This document shows, in pieces, positions 13,089 to 24,914 of a stretch of DNA of 64,000 bases (within the stretch, counting starts at the first letter, position 1; each line of letters starts with the position of its first letter). The stretch covers positions 1 through 64,000 of the forward strand of contig JASAND010020542.1 in NCBI GenBank assembly GCA_030248195.1. The letters are read 5' to 3'. A model generated the notes under the pieces. It was given only the letters and a program-made list of their open reading frames with translations. It did not search any database and was not told where the DNA came from. The position numbers and the translations under genes were made by a program. The stretch is from Trissonchulus latispiculum (lineage: Eukaryota > Nematoda > Enoplea > Enoplida > Ironidae).

Positions 13089-13445
13089 TAGTAGGCCGTG
13101 CTGTACTTCAGCAGCACTCTACTGCAGCGCAACCAGATGCAAACTTTACTGTCGGTGAAGGAAACTCATACGGCACGATTTGCAATGCTCTGCCGCACTT
13201 GTGTGCAAAATATCAGACGGTTGCAACTTACCTGTTAGTTACAGGCCGTGCTGTACTTCAGCAGCACTCTACTGCAGAGCAATTAGGCGCAAACTTCACT
13301 GCCAAAAAAGGAGACTTGTATGGCATAATTTCCAATGCTATTATTCTGCACCTGCCTACAGAATTTCAGACGACTGCAAGTTTTCTGTAGTTAGTTATAG
13401 GCCGTGCTGTACTTCTGCAGCACTCCACTGCAGCGCAACCACATA
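13089..13445. repeat. Three 150-bp units inside Q1
   Basis: Each unit contains GGCCGTGCTGTACTTC, CAGCAC and CTGCAG. The same three-unit set is at 39722-40064 in Q2 on the other strand. Confidence 0.85.
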
Positions 13446-14450
13446 GTAACATCGTAATAAGTATACGAAACGTATCTATAATAGTTTGTCATGTCCTAAA
13501 CTATCTGTATGCCGAATTTCAAATACCAGTGACGAATGAAGTGTTATCGATTTCAAATACCAGTGTTATCGAAGGTGCTGTGTTCGGGGCAGCACATACA
13601 GCACGGTGGAAGCTAGAGAGTGCACCAACTAACATAGCTACAGTTCCCCCTTACTACAGACATGATTTTCGCCAAGTTTCATATGTTCAGCCGTTTACAG
13701 TAAGTCTACAGACAGCGTGCTATGGTTGTTGCATAGCAGTACAGCACGATAGCAGCATCGCACAGCGCTGCGACTATGCTCATCGTGTTCAGCGACCCCG
13801 ATAACCCTTATATGCGTCCCACTATATGGCCCAAAACAGCATATTTAGGCCTATTTTTGACTATTTCCTGTAGAGTTGGGACTTAGAAATTTTCCGAAAA
13901 TGGCTATTTGGCCGGACCAACTTTGGGCCGGCCGCCAGAACGATCCTGGCCAGATATCAAAAATCGCCCTCGTTAGGACATGTAAACCCTTCCGTAGATC
14001 CTTATGCAACAAAGCACGTCTCTCTTGCGTCTTCCCTGAGTCCTGTAGCTTTGACAAAAAATTGGCCATTTTAGCGCCAAGTCCACTTTTGGCCGGCCGT
14101 ACAGATGGCTGGCCGGGCCAGGCAGCGAAAAAATATCAAAAAGGTTCACTTTCGGGATATATACGTTCAGGAAAACCAAACTTCACCTGCTGAAAATGCC
14201 CAGATCGTTCTAACACTCCGACAAAAAATTGCATTTTTCCAAGCGTGACTTACACGGAAAAAAACAAACGGATCTAACTTGTCCGGAAGCGAAAATTTTC
14301 AAAGTTGGAAATTTTGACCAAAACTTTTTTGCGACTTGTAGTACTCGTCGTGTAGATTCCAACGATACCAAAATTGTCCAGTTTGGTTGAGTATTTAGCT
14401 GGCACGGAGCTCGAACGGCTCTCCAAGGGCCGCACTGAGCCTTTTACACC

Positions 14451-14490
14451 CATATTATAGGGGAGCGCTCTCGCGCTCCCCTATAATATG
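14451..14490. repeat. Terminal palindrome of Q1 (17-bp arms)
   Basis: Perfect arms CATATTATAGGGGAGCG and CGCTCCCCTATAATATG around a 6-base centre CTCTCG. Confidence 0.95.
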
Positions 14491-15202
14491 AGTCGTCCCG
14501 AAGCCGAGATGTCTGGTCCACTCTTTTAAGGTTGTGATTCGTTTTGGAGATATCAACTTTTAACCGTTATTACTCATTCATTCCTTGGAGTTAAGAAGCC
14601 ATTTTTATATCGAGATGGAGCCTAACCAACGTTTTCTCTTTCTAATGAATACAGTGAACCTAACTTTAATTCTCGGAAATTATTTTACTGCATTTTCGAA
14701 ATTTAATTTTCCCGATTTTTTGCAGACTAAAGTAAATTTCTCCGAGAGGCGTCGGCCACATCATTCGATACCACTATCAAATAGTTGGGGACCCTTTTTA
14801 ATTATGAAACCGCTCTTCGTTATAAAGAAATTTACTAAAATGTAGTGACACGACAAAAATAAAGTTTTTAGGGCTATGCCCGCACAGATACCCGCGGCCC
14901 GCCACCAACTCTGCGTCAAGCTATTTTGCATCAATCCTAACTTATGCGGCAAATGACTAGCTGGTTAAATTTGTAGCCTCCACCCTTAACAATATTTTAG
15001 TTTATATATACAGAAAGGAGTATTCATGTCTATAGCTGTTCAACCGTTCAACCAACCTAATCACCACAGCCAGTACCCTGCCTGCATTATCAAACACGTC
15101 AGAAAGTGTCGTTCGGATATACACAAACAGATCTTTGATATTTCTAGTAAGTGCTCGTACCCTTTTCCTGAATCTCCGAAACAGCATACTATAACAAGAA
15201 AT
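14491..15202. other. Non-coding between Q1 and a 187-bp module
   Basis: It could be the body of another hairpin/module element sharing the 14451-14490 palindrome; there is no second copy to confirm. Confidence 0.45.
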
Positions 15203-15377
15203 AAAAATGCTCCTCTGGAGCATGAAAAAGTAATATGGGTGATGGTGAGGTTGTAAAATCAAGAGAGGACTAGTCTTTAAAATGCTTAACATGGGGCTAG
15301 GTTAAAAAATAGAAGAGGACTAGGTTGTGAGCGAATTAATATGGGCACAGCTTCGCCGAACAACCCATATTCGCGGT
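15203..15377 (-). repeat. Copy of the 187-bp module
   Basis: It starts CAAGAAATAAAAATGCTCC and ends AACCCATATTCGCGG, facing the truncated copy at 15819-15894 across about 440 bp, as in the perfect pair at 46892-47701. Confidence 0.88.
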
Positions 15378-15818
15378 TTGTAAATGTAAATTATAATGCA
15401 TATCCACGACACATTTGGTTTATAGTTCATAAATAACCTACAGCTACGGTATGTGCTCGAGCTTTATTCGAACTTTTATTTTAGCAAACGTTTTCTTCGA
15501 TAAGTGCTTCATACTAACCAGCGCATTTTACGTATCCATTTATACGGAAAATTTATGTTCAAGAATAATTTAGGATTCTCCCACGATCTTCTATTTCCTC
15601 CTGACTTGGACCAATAGCTTTAGCATCATATCTTTAGACCTCTCCTAGTAGTAGAGCCTGCGGTAGTTCAACACAACAAAATGTTGATAATTTACGTATA
15701 TATTCCTAGCAGCTAGTCTAACAGTACGTGCAAACAGCTATATTCGAGGAGTATTCAACTGCTTAAATTTTTTATTGACTGACATTGATAGCTCTAAGCT
15801 AAGACGAAACGTGAAATC

Positions 15819-17510
15819 CCGCGAATATGGGTTGTTCGGCGAAGCTGTGCCCATATTAATTCGCTCACAACCTAGTCCTCTTCTATTTTTTAACCACTGG
15901 TCAATAAGCCCCATAGACCGTAGTGACCACAGGTCACTTCCCTCAATTTCGGCAATATGCCCATTGAAAAGAGCGTAGTCGATTTATGCCCCCGATCAAA
16001 ACGCCGAAAAACGCAGTTTTAGGCCGTTTGACCAGTGGTCAATAGGACTACTAGGCCGTAGTGACCAGTGGTCACTTCCGTTGGTTTCGGCAATATGCCC
16101 ATTGAAACGAGCATAGTCGATTTACCATATATGCCCCCTACCAAAACGCCGAAAAACGCAGTTTTGGGCCGTTTGACCAGTGGTCAATAGGACTACTAGG
16201 CCGTAGTGACCAGTGGTCACTTCCGTCGGTTTCGGCAATATGTCCATTGAAACGATCGTAGTCGATTTACTATATATGCCCCTACCAAAACGCCGAAAAA
16301 CGCAGTTTTGGGCCGTTTGACCAGTGGTCAATAGGCCCCATAGGCTGTAGTGACCAGTGGTCACTTCCGTCGGTTTCGGCGATATGCCCATTGAAACGAG
16401 CGTAGTCGATTTACTATATATGCCCCCGACCAAAAAGCCGAAAAACGCAGTTTTAGGCCGTTTGACCAATGGTCAATAGGCCCCATAGGCTGTAGTGACC
16501 AGTGGTCACTTCCGTCGGTTTCGGCGATATGCCCATTGAAACCAGCTAGTCGATTTACTATATATGTCCTCGACCAAAACGCCGAAAAACGCAGTTTTAG
16601 GCCGTTTGACCAGTGGTCAATAGGCCCCATAGGCTGTAGTGACCAGTGGTCACTTCCGTCGGTTTCGGCGATATGCCCATTGAAACGATGGTAGTCGATT
16701 TACTATATATACCCCCGACCAAAACGCCGAAAAACGCTGTTTAGAGTGAGTTTTCCCAACTTTGACCCTGGGCGAGGAACCACAGGAGCCATGCTGACCA
16801 GTGGTCACTTCGGGCGGTATCGGCAGTATGCTCATCGTTTTCAGCGACCCCGATTTACTATATATGGGTACCACCCCGAGGCCGAAAAACGCCATTTTTA
16901 GTGACTTTTAGGGCATTTCTAGTAAAAGTGGGACTTAGAAACTTTTCGCCCAAACAGGCCAAAAATGCAAAGTTTGGGCCCATCTCTTGAAAGCTAGGGA
17001 GCAAAATTAAAAAATCCCCCTCGTTACTTTATGCACCCCTACTGGTAATTTTCAACAAAAGATACTAGACCTCTCCAGCTTCTACCCAGTTCTAGAAAAG
17101 TGTGACCAAAATTTGCGAAAAATAGCGAAAGTCCGACTTTGGGACCTTGGCACAGAGCCAAAATAGGCCAGGTGCCAAAATTACCAAAAAAGGTAGCATG
17201 GGGGGATCCTGTCTACCAACATATAATAGTAGTATGGTGCCAAAATGACCACATCGTTCCAACACTTAGCCGTAAAATGCATTTCCAATAAGCGTTATTC
17301 ACCGAGAAAAAAAACAAACGCACGGTAACTATCGCCTAGTGCAAAAATTCGAAGTTTCGAATTCGAACCAAAAGTATGGTGGTACTTGTAGTACTACTCG
17401 AGTTGTTTACGATGGTAACCTTTTTACCACCGCCGGACCTCTAATTAGCTGGCACCAGGCCAACACGGTCTCCAGGGGGCCGCGCAGACGCCTTTATACC
17501 CATATTATAC
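15819..17510 (-). mobile_element. Hairpin/satellite element R, copy 1 (hairpin lost)
   Basis: A truncated 187-bp-type module (15819-15894) is followed by six to seven units of a 145-bp satellite and a body (16900-17480) that matches 40700-41385 in reverse. It ends GCAGACGCCTTTATACCCATATTATA, where the hairpin would begin. No gene is recognised. Confidence 0.75.
15895..16870. repeat. 145-bp satellite array (six to seven units)
   Basis: Units recur at about 16027, 16168, 16313, 16459 and 16605, marked by CCGTTTGACCAGTGGTCAAT. Each unit holds two near-palindromic GACCAGTGGTCA words and a GTAGTCGATTTACTATATAT block. The last unit (16740-16870) is degenerate. Confidence 0.93.
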
Positions 17511-18177
17511 TATAACTATGAAGCTCTAAATTGTTTCTAGACTTAGTTGGTAACTATACCTAGACTACTAAAAAAGCGTTAGCTAAACAGGTTACCTATC
17601 CGGCCGGTCGACGGCTGGGTGGGCCAAATTTTTGCATCCCTTGACTGAATAGTGTTTGGTTGTCATCTAGTAGTAAAGTAAAAGAATCAAAAGAGTGCAT
17701 CATTTGCATACGAAATTATCTAAAATGCTCACCCTTCATATTTTGGTTTAGGTGATCTATTCGTCAATAGACTGTCCGGCCGTCGGCCTGACTTAGCCGG
17801 CCGTTCTCAGACACTAACTGACAATAGGTCAGACTGACATTTACATCATTATGTATCAACACCAACATAGGCTTGCTTGCTTTATTACAAATGCAGTATA
17901 TATACAAACATGCACAAACCTGAAACGTACACAAGCAATGTACGTGCAAAATCCATCATAGTGTGCTGGTGCAGGCCTTTAGCCCGCAGCTAAAAAAGTT
18001 CCCTGTCCGGCTCGATCCGGCCATGTGGTGGGCTGGGAGGAAAAATTAGAAGAACAGATGAAACCAATAAATTTTATTAAAGATAGCAGACTGAAGCCCG
18101 TGAGAGCGACTAAAACTGAAAGTTAGTTAATGAAAGATTGAGGTAACAGGGTGCTTGATATGTTGGGTGTACTTTAG
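17511..18177. other. Non-coding with CCGGCCG words
   Basis: CCGGCCGGTCGACGG near 17600, CCGGCCGTCGGCC near 17775 and CCGGCTCGATCCGGCC near 18007 resemble the 3640-3690 arrays. No gene. Confidence 0.5.
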
Positions 18178-18440
18178 CGGGAGGGGAGGGGGGGGGGGGA
18201 GGGGCGCCCCCACGTTTTAGGTTAATTCCCAAACTCGACCTCTCCCCCCTCGGCTCCCCCACTTTTTGGGCTCTTCCAGAAGGTATCCAGAAAATGTATT
18301 TTTTGCATTTCAGACCATTTTATCTTCTGTGGGGGACTGTAAGGTATCCAGAAAATGTATTTTTGGCATTTCAGACCATTTTATCTTCTGGGGGGGGGTA
18401 ATCCCCCACTTTTTCGCCTAAAATAAACCCAGTACGATGC
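18178..18440. repeat. G-rich element with 59-bp tandem duplication
   Basis: GGTATCCAGAAAATGTATTT ... TTTATCTTCTG occurs twice in tandem (18279 and 18338). The left end (TTGGGTGTACTTTAGC) and right end (GCCTAAAATAAACCCAG) are loosely inverted, like 26912-27262. Confidence 0.6.
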
Positions 18441-18582
18441 TATAGAACTTAAGTCAAATTTTTCATATAGCCCACAAATAGCTACATGCCTGACGCCTAT
18501 ATATACAATATTTCATACGTCCAACATAATAATTTACATAAAAATATACATTTTAAACAAACAAAAGAAGATGCTAAAATGA

Positions 18583-21500
18583 TCACGGAAGTATATGTTG
18601 CAAAATTCCCTGCCGTATTAAGTGTTCACATTCAGAACGCTGAAGGGAATGTTGAGTGTTTCGCTTAAGATAGATCACAACTCCGGACTCAGTCTCAAAC
18701 TCCCCATAGTCCACCAGGCATCGAACTTCGATGCAGGAGGATTTCGGAGGCTGTCTATACTGATTCAAGTCCAGTCCATGCTCTCCTATTGAGCTCATAT
18801 AGTTGGCTAAAATACGATTGTACTGGGCAAACCAATCTGATTCAGCTGGAGACATATTTAGCCTAAAAAGAAGAGATCATTGTGACTTACCAAAATAAGT
18901 CTATGTGCAGTGCATGAAATGGTACTTTAAAGTAAACTTCTACTTAATCAATTAATTGCATCGTTAATACACTCGTTTAAAACTCTTCCAGTTGATAGGT
19001 GTTCGCTTATGAACGCAGACAATATTAACATTAACAATACCAACTAAGTGATACGCTCTGGATATCTGTTTAAGTTTCAGACAAACTAATGAAAAATCAG
19101 TAAAATTGTGACAAAAATATCAAAATTTAAAATATTTTTCAAAACTTTCCCTGAAAATATTTATGAAACCAAGGTTGCAGCTTGGCTGAGTGACAGAAAT
19201 TCCCAGCGTAACGAAAAGTTAAATTGAAATCTTTCTGGAGTTGAAGGTTGCGGATAACCGGATATCCGGAAATCGGTTTATGTAAAATATTCGGACATGA
19301 AAAAATATGCGGTGTCCACCACTACAAATACGGAGATACAAAATTATGTAGCCTAAGTTCATGGGCAAAATATTTTTTGTAAACTGAGTTGAGTTGCACA
19401 ACATTTGTAATAGCATAGTCCTGGTTAAGTTAGCCGTTCTAGAGAAAAAAGCCAAGACAGACGAGTTAAATTTTATAGGGGAAGCCCTCCCTCCCCAAAC
19501 ATGCCCCCGGAATTTTGGGCTTCCCTTAACGATGTGTAATAAATTTTTCAATAAGAATTTTTGAATTTTTGGGGACCCAAGTTTTTGCCTAAAATAGGCA
19601 AATTTTCAAAAATCGCCGGAGATTTTTTCGTGCAAATGGGCATTTTTAGCCTAAATCCTGGTATTTTTGAGAACGTTTTGCGTTTCTACGTACAAAATAC
19701 GGGCTCATTTTAGCAAACAAAAGCCCCCGGAAAAATCACTGAAAAGTACCCCGGACTGATTTGCATGATCTAGGTTGTATCCATGTTGTGCCATGACAGC
19801 CGAGTAGTGATGTTTACGCTGTCCTGTTTAGTTTCAGTTTCAGTTTCAGTTTCAGCTCCACTTTCAGAAAGGTTTCAGTTTCAGTTTCAGCTCAAAATTT
19901 GTTCTAGTTTCAGTTTCAGTTTCAGTTTCAGTTTCAGCTCGTAGTTTAGCTTAGTTTCAGTTTCAGTTTCAGCTCCAAATTTGTTCTAGTTTCAGTTTCA
20001 GTTTCAGTTTCAGTTTCAGCTCTGACTAAAATGAGTTTCAGTTTTAGTTTCAGTTTCAGCTCCAAGTTTTTTTAGTTTTCAGTTTCAGTCCAAGTCTTTT
20101 ATAGTTTTCAGTTACAGCTCTGACTAAAATGAGTTTCAGCTTTTGTTATCCTCTATGTTATCCTTATGTAATGCTAATCAAATTAATTAACTGCTGGTGA
20201 GACGGGTTCCAGATGTGCTATTCAATGATATAGCCTAATACGTGTGGAAGCACAGCGAGTGAGTTCGCACTGTCCTCTCGGTCCTTCCTCAGAATCAGCA
20301 TGACAGCGTCATCCTCCAGAACCCGCAAGAGGGCAATTTAATTAACCTTAAATTTGGGGATCTTTTTAGTTGTTGGTGCTAGGCTCCTTGTCCTTCTCCT
20401 TATGTAATGATTTTATAAAAAGGTTGTTAATTAAGTTGGGGAAATCTTAAAATGATTATTTAATAATCTGAAAAAAGAAAATTAATTGGAAACAGATCAA
20501 ATAAACATTGCCTGCCATACAGTCGTATTTTAACATTTTAATGTATTTAATTTTAACGCATTTAATGCATTTTAATGCAATGATACTAAAGTTTTCATGC
20601 AGCATTACTTGTCACTCTGTTATGTACAATTTTGGTCTGTTCTGTAAAAAGCACTAGTTAAACGTATATATTTGCTGGAAGTTTACATGCTGGGAACAGG
20701 ACCCAGTTTTTGAAACACTCGTCTATGCTAAACATGCATACGCTAGAGCTGAAACCTATTTCAGCTTCAGCGAGAGCTGAGACTATGTAGTTTCAGCTTC
20801 AGCGAGAGCTGAAAATAGTTTCAGCTTCAGCGAGAGCTGAAACTAGTTTCAGTCTTAGTGTGGAGCTGAAACTGTTTCAGTTTCAGTTTCAGCTCCAAAA
20901 CGGTTCTAGTTTCAGTTTCAGTTTCAGCTCAAAAGTTATTTTCATTTCAGTTTCAGTTTCAGTTTCAGCTCTCACTTCGACTAAGTTTCAGTTTCAGTTT
21001 CAGCTCCAAATCTGTCATGGTTTCAGTTTCAGTTTCAGTTTCAGCAACTGAAACTGAAACATGTACAAGCTGAAACTAGGTTTCAGTTTCAGTTTCAGCT
21101 GCTGAAACAACACTACAGCCGAGTAGTGGAGGCGTTCGACTAAGGACCCAACAGTCCGAAGTTCGAATCCCGTTGCCACAAGGCTTTCACAAATTCGTTT
21201 GAGAAAGGGACCAAGGACATCGGTTCGCCGTGGACTCCAGCAAACCCAGCTGTCTACGCTTAATTGGTCGCTAAATGGGCAACACAACGGTAGAAATGTA
21301 AAAGGAGTCTGTGTTCTGGCGTAAGCCTGATGAAGGGCTGGTCTTCTTTCCTCAGATGCAGTCAACATTAGAGTTGTCTTTCCTGGCTTCGTGCTGAGAA
21401 TCCGGAGATAAGCACCGGCATCCTATAACCTTCTGCAGATTGGAGTTCTCTTCAGGGGTCATTTACCTTTACCTTAACCTACACTGCACGTGAAAGAATT

Positions 21501-24065
21501 GGAGAAAATGGGTCATTGGCCTCGATAATCCAACGCAAGCGGCTCACTTGGCTCGGCCACGTGTTACGTCTACCTGAAGGAACAATTGCTAAATCCTTGG
21601 CAATGGCGGATCCACCTGCTGTTTGGCGCCGACCACGAAGCGGAGTCAGAAAAACGTGGTTGAGGACTGTACAGAAGGATGTCCTACCTCTCCGAGTGCT
21701 ACGAAAGATTCTGGCCAACGCAGTGGCGACAAATATGTGCAGATCTGGCTGCCAACAGACACCAGTGGCAGCAAAATTGTTAACAACCTAGTCAATCGTG
21801 GATGATCATGGTGATACCGGCGAAGCATTGGAATCAGTGATGCCGTGTAACATAAAGTAAAGTACTTTTACCTATGTTGCTTAAATGATTAGTAGATTAG
21901 AGTAGTAAATGGTCAAGCGAAAATTTTGTTCCACAGGTCACAGGTTTAAAACTTTCCAGCTACTGAAGCGCTAATCCAAATATCCAAATAATATATATAA
22001 GAGTTTCAATAGATTCACTTTATACTTTATTAGCGGAAGCAAAATCAAGAACTAGGTAATTTCTACCTCAACCTGGAATTTGCAGTTCAGTTCCGTGAAA
22101 AATTTCCTTTCCAATGAAGCTTTAGTGATCTGTTTCTTTAATCAACAAGCTACTATTCCTCACACAATAGCATGTTCACTCACTTTATGTCGGTTGGTAA
22201 AACGCTCCCCATCTCCCATCTCATCTCTTTTAATTTCATAAGCCTATTGTAGACATAGGCCAGGAGGCACCGTTTATTTCGTTGAAGAAGGGAGTGACGC
22301 CATTCCATCAAAGGTCGGTACTTGCTGACGTCATCGGGAGAAGAACTACTTCCAGGCATCAGCGCTCTGGCGGTATCACAGTTCTGACGAAATAATTGAT
22401 TACACTCCTGAATGACATATCTAAACAAAATAATAAAGAACTCAAGCTTATACGTATTACACAAGAGATATGACACAAAATACGTATATATACGTTCACA
22501 CTTTTCAAAAATAAACTTCATGTGACCAGGTATCTGCTGCGAAACACCGTTCAAGTGTCCCTCAGGAACGTATCGAGGATTTTGAAAAAGGGGATCAACC
22601 CAAAGGGGGCGGCGGTTCCAGGCCTAAATGTTTGCAAAAAATATACGTAATACCTAAAATACCTAAAAATTTAAAACTTTCCAAGAAAGGGGTCCGGATC
22701 CCTAGATCTTGGAAACGCCCATACCCGGCACCCGTCTGGTCAACGGCACAGATGGGCTCTCTTTCCGGACGCATGGCGCAGTCATGTCGAATTACACTGC
22801 TGCTCTCCAAGTGCTTAAATTTTGTCGCCGAGTGGTTGTTTCCCTCTGCATCATTCTGACCTATTCCGCCTGTTCAGAATGATGTTGAGCTGGCTAGCGG
22901 TTTGAACGGTATTCCATGGGTTGTGTTGAAACTGTGTTGGCGTGCACTGTCAAAGCCCCTATCAGGCCTATTCCACCTGTCCATGGAACCCGGTATAGTC
23001 CCCACAGCTTGGAAGCCAGCCAAAATAATACCGGTGCACAAAAAGGGCAGCCGTACTTTCCCTTACGACAACGTATCGCCCAATTGTCCTGTTGCCAGTT
23101 GTATCTAAGGTCACGGAGAGCTATCGCCTTCGAAGTGAACAAATTCTTGGAAGCACACTCTCTGCTATCAGACCAATACGGCTTCAGGATCAGGAAGCAT
23201 CGTTAAACTCTTCACCCACTTTTCCTGATTTCACAGTCGCTCACTAATGCGATTGACTCTGGTAACGAGGGCCGCATTGTGGAGTATAAACCTGCTCGGC
23301 GCCACCATCACGTCTCTGACCGGAAATGGTCCGAACATATTCTGAACAAGGCAGCAACTAGGGCTAAACTTATGGGCATGCTGAGACGTTCTGTTGGCTG
23401 GCTGTTTGAGCCGGCTATAGCCCACGTATACAAAGCTGCTATTCGTCTCGTAGCAGAATACGTCGGTTGCCTGTGGACTAATGCTCCCAGATACCAGTTG
23501 GATGCTGTCGACTGCCTAGATCGTAAGGCATCTCGTTTAGCTCTTAACTCCACCGTAGACTCTAGTCCTAACGAGACGGGTTGCGGGGATCTCAGTCTAT
23601 TATCAGCTCGTTACCGGTACTGCACCCATCAGATGCGCGGCCCTACTCACTGCCACCACTACTGCGCCCCGCAGCCGGCACAACTGGCCACGAGCAGGCC
23701 AGACAGGTGCTTCACCCCATTCATTACCAGCAGCCTTTGGAACGGCCTGCCAGTGGACATTGCTTTGGAGATAGACCCCAACACCTTCCGATGCAGAATT
23801 CACCGCCACCTACTCAACAACTGACCAGACATGGCTGTCTTAAAGTATCTTAAAGTAAGTACGTACGTATTAATGTATTAATCTGTTTTATTTGAAAAAA
23901 CGGATTTGCTACAGCATTTCACGATATTCCTAACTTCTTAAGACACTAACGAGCAAACAAATAACAGACTTACCCAGATGCTTCCGTATTGTAAGGAGGC
24001 AATAGTTCACAAGAGGAGGCAAGATCGTTAACTAATTTTGCACTGGTTTCTCCAAAGTGGCTCAT
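18583..24065 (-). CDS. GINS1: GINS complex subunit PSF1 (GINS1), complete, 3 coding exons
   Basis: This gene encodes PSF1, a subunit of the nuclear GINS heterotetramer that, with CDC45 and MCM2-7, forms the replicative CMG helicase. Coding exons on the minus strand are 24065-23974, 22420-22184 and 18862-18583. All junctions are GT..AG (GTAAGT and GTGAGT donors, TTTAG acceptors), and the phases join to one 202-aa frame; the human protein is 196 aa. The N-terminal helical A-domain includes the RNKRCLLAYVYNRL and RWEMGSVLP segments. The C-terminal B-domain includes PPKSSCIEVRCL, DYGEFE and LIRQGILQHIL and ends at TGA. These blocks match animal PSF1 in order and spacing. The start is the first ATG of the upstream exon (MSHFGE). 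Intron 1 (1.55 kb) holds a decayed LINE; intron 2 (3.3 kb) holds a SINE, a TTTCAG-rich hAT-like element and a LINE tail. No frameshift interrupts the coding exons. Confidence 0.96.
19805..21115. mobile_element. hAT-like non-autonomous element, TTTCAG family (TSD CAGCCGAG)
   Basis: Termini TAGTGATGTTT and AAACAACACTA are near-perfect inverted repeats flanked by exact 8-bp duplications CAGCCGAG (19797-19804, 21116-21123). Both subterminal regions are long TTTCAG hexamer runs (19830-20130 and 20870-21110). The 20150-20750 interior is unique and non-coding. It inserted into a SINE. Confidence 0.9.
21116..21480 (+). mobile_element. tRNA-derived SINE, head split by the TTTCAG hAT-like element
   Basis: A Pol III A-box-like region (CAGCCGAGTAGTGGAGGCG) is followed by a B box (AGTTCGAATCCC) about 35 bp on, resembling a tRNA-Leu/Ser head. 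A body of about 290 bp follows and ends in TTTACC/TTAACC-like repeats. The hAT-like element at 19805-21115 interrupts the head: the 8 bp CAGCCGAG occurs on both sides, so the SINE 5' end lies just before 19805. Confidence 0.72.
21479..21850 (+). pseudogene. LINE reverse transcriptase C-terminal tail fragment
   Basis: The reading LASIIQRKRLTWLGHVLRLP then RPRSGVRKTWLRTVQKDV is the conserved R-L-x-W-L-G-H-V and G-x-x-x-x-T-W tail of invertebrate non-LTR retrotransposons. It sits directly after the SINE in GINS1 intron 2 and is 5'-truncated. Confidence 0.8.
22870..23825 (+). pseudogene. Decayed CR1-like LINE reverse transcriptase fragment
   Basis: The fragment lies in GINS1 intron 1, antisense to the gene. 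The 5' part reads GIPWVVLKLCWRALSKPL and AWKPAKIIPVHKKGSRTFP, the fingers region of a LINE RT. After frameshifts and loss of the catalytic core, 23279-23824 reads the C-terminal tail (NKAATRAKLMGMLRRSVG; YKAAIRLVAEYVGCLW; DCLDRKASRLALNSTVDSS). No catalytic YXDD remains. Confidence 0.88.
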
Positions 24066-24914
24066 GACTAAACGATAAAACATAAATATCCATTCGTATA
24101 TACGTATATAGTTTCACAAGGGAGGAGTTGCGCACTACCGTAGCAAGAAAAAAATTCGGAGGGGCAAGCCAGAAATTTTTCAAAATTGTTGCTGCAACTG
24201 AACTCGGCGGACGGAAATTTCAGCTCAATTTAGTGCTACTGGGGTAATTTCAGTAAAAACACTGGCTTACCCCTAGTGGGAGGGGGGGGGGTGGGGGGCC
24301 GCCCCCTATTTGGCGACCTCCCCCAATAAAAAGCCCCCCATAAATCCCGACCTCCCCCCACATAAACCCAAAAATTGCCAAATTTTACCATTTTTACCCT
24401 AAATTTTCAAAACATTTTCCGGCTTCGCCGGATTTTTGACTAAATTTTCGCTATTTTAGCATAAAACACACCTAAAATTAGTCATTTTTTAGCGATTTTT
24501 AGCAGTTAGTACGCAAAAAACCCACAAAAATTCGAAAAAATTTTAAAAAAATTATGCCCCCCATTTTGGGTGAGCCCCCCATCGATGGTCCCCCCATGAA
24601 GCCCCCCCCCATAAAAAATTGCCAAGGGATAAGCCAGAAACATAGCACCACAGCGAATTTTTTCGGGAAATATTAAGCTATAATTTAATAGTTAATATAT
24701 ATACATTCAAGTTTCTTAGCTTTCTTTAATTCTTTAACTTCGTTTCGTTTCTAACTTTATGCTATTTGCTCACGGTGTAGGTAAAGTTCACATCTCTATG
24801 AGCACTGCTCATAGGGACGATCTCTATGAGCAAAATGCACATACAACCGTCTCTGTGAACACTGTTCTGAATTTTCTACTTTTTGCTTTCTCTGTTTAGT
24901 GTTTCGCTACTATC
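24066..24914. other. Upstream of GINS1; G/C-rich element
   Basis: It includes the GINS1 promoter side. An element with ends CTGGCTTACCCCT (24252) and GGGATAAGCCAG (24643), filled with CCCCCC runs, is likely mobile but has no target duplication. CTATGAGCA words lie at 24800-24850. Confidence 0.5.

Larger units (their letters stand above)
12667..14490 (-). mobile_element. Hairpin/satellite element Q, copy 1
   Basis: About 1.8 kb, matched in reverse by 38687-40482. Read from the right: a terminal palindrome (14451-14490), a body of about 0.9 kb containing GGCCGGCC-type words, three units of a 150-bp tandem repeat (13089-13445), a spacer, and a 187-bp-type module (12690-12880). No gene is recognised. 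The order (hairpin, body, central tandem units, conserved far end) recalls pearl-like or Helentron-derived non-autonomous elements of invertebrates; that assignment is inference. Confidence 0.8.

Noticed and set aside
13060..13110. CACTTACCTG resembling the U1 snRNA 5' end
   Set aside because: It lies in a 150-bp repeat unit; no U1 stem-loops or Sm site follow.
16122..16895. Minus-strand frames with repeated AQNCVFRRFGRG-like blocks
   Set aside because: They follow the 145-bp satellite period and lack any gene context.
19830..21110. TTTCAG arrays as telomeric repeats
   Set aside because: Arrays are bounded by transposon termini and 8-bp target duplications and occur on both strands within an element.
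21116..21200. Functional tRNA gene
   Set aside because: The A and B boxes are present, but the acceptor stem does not pair and the sequence continues as a SINE body.
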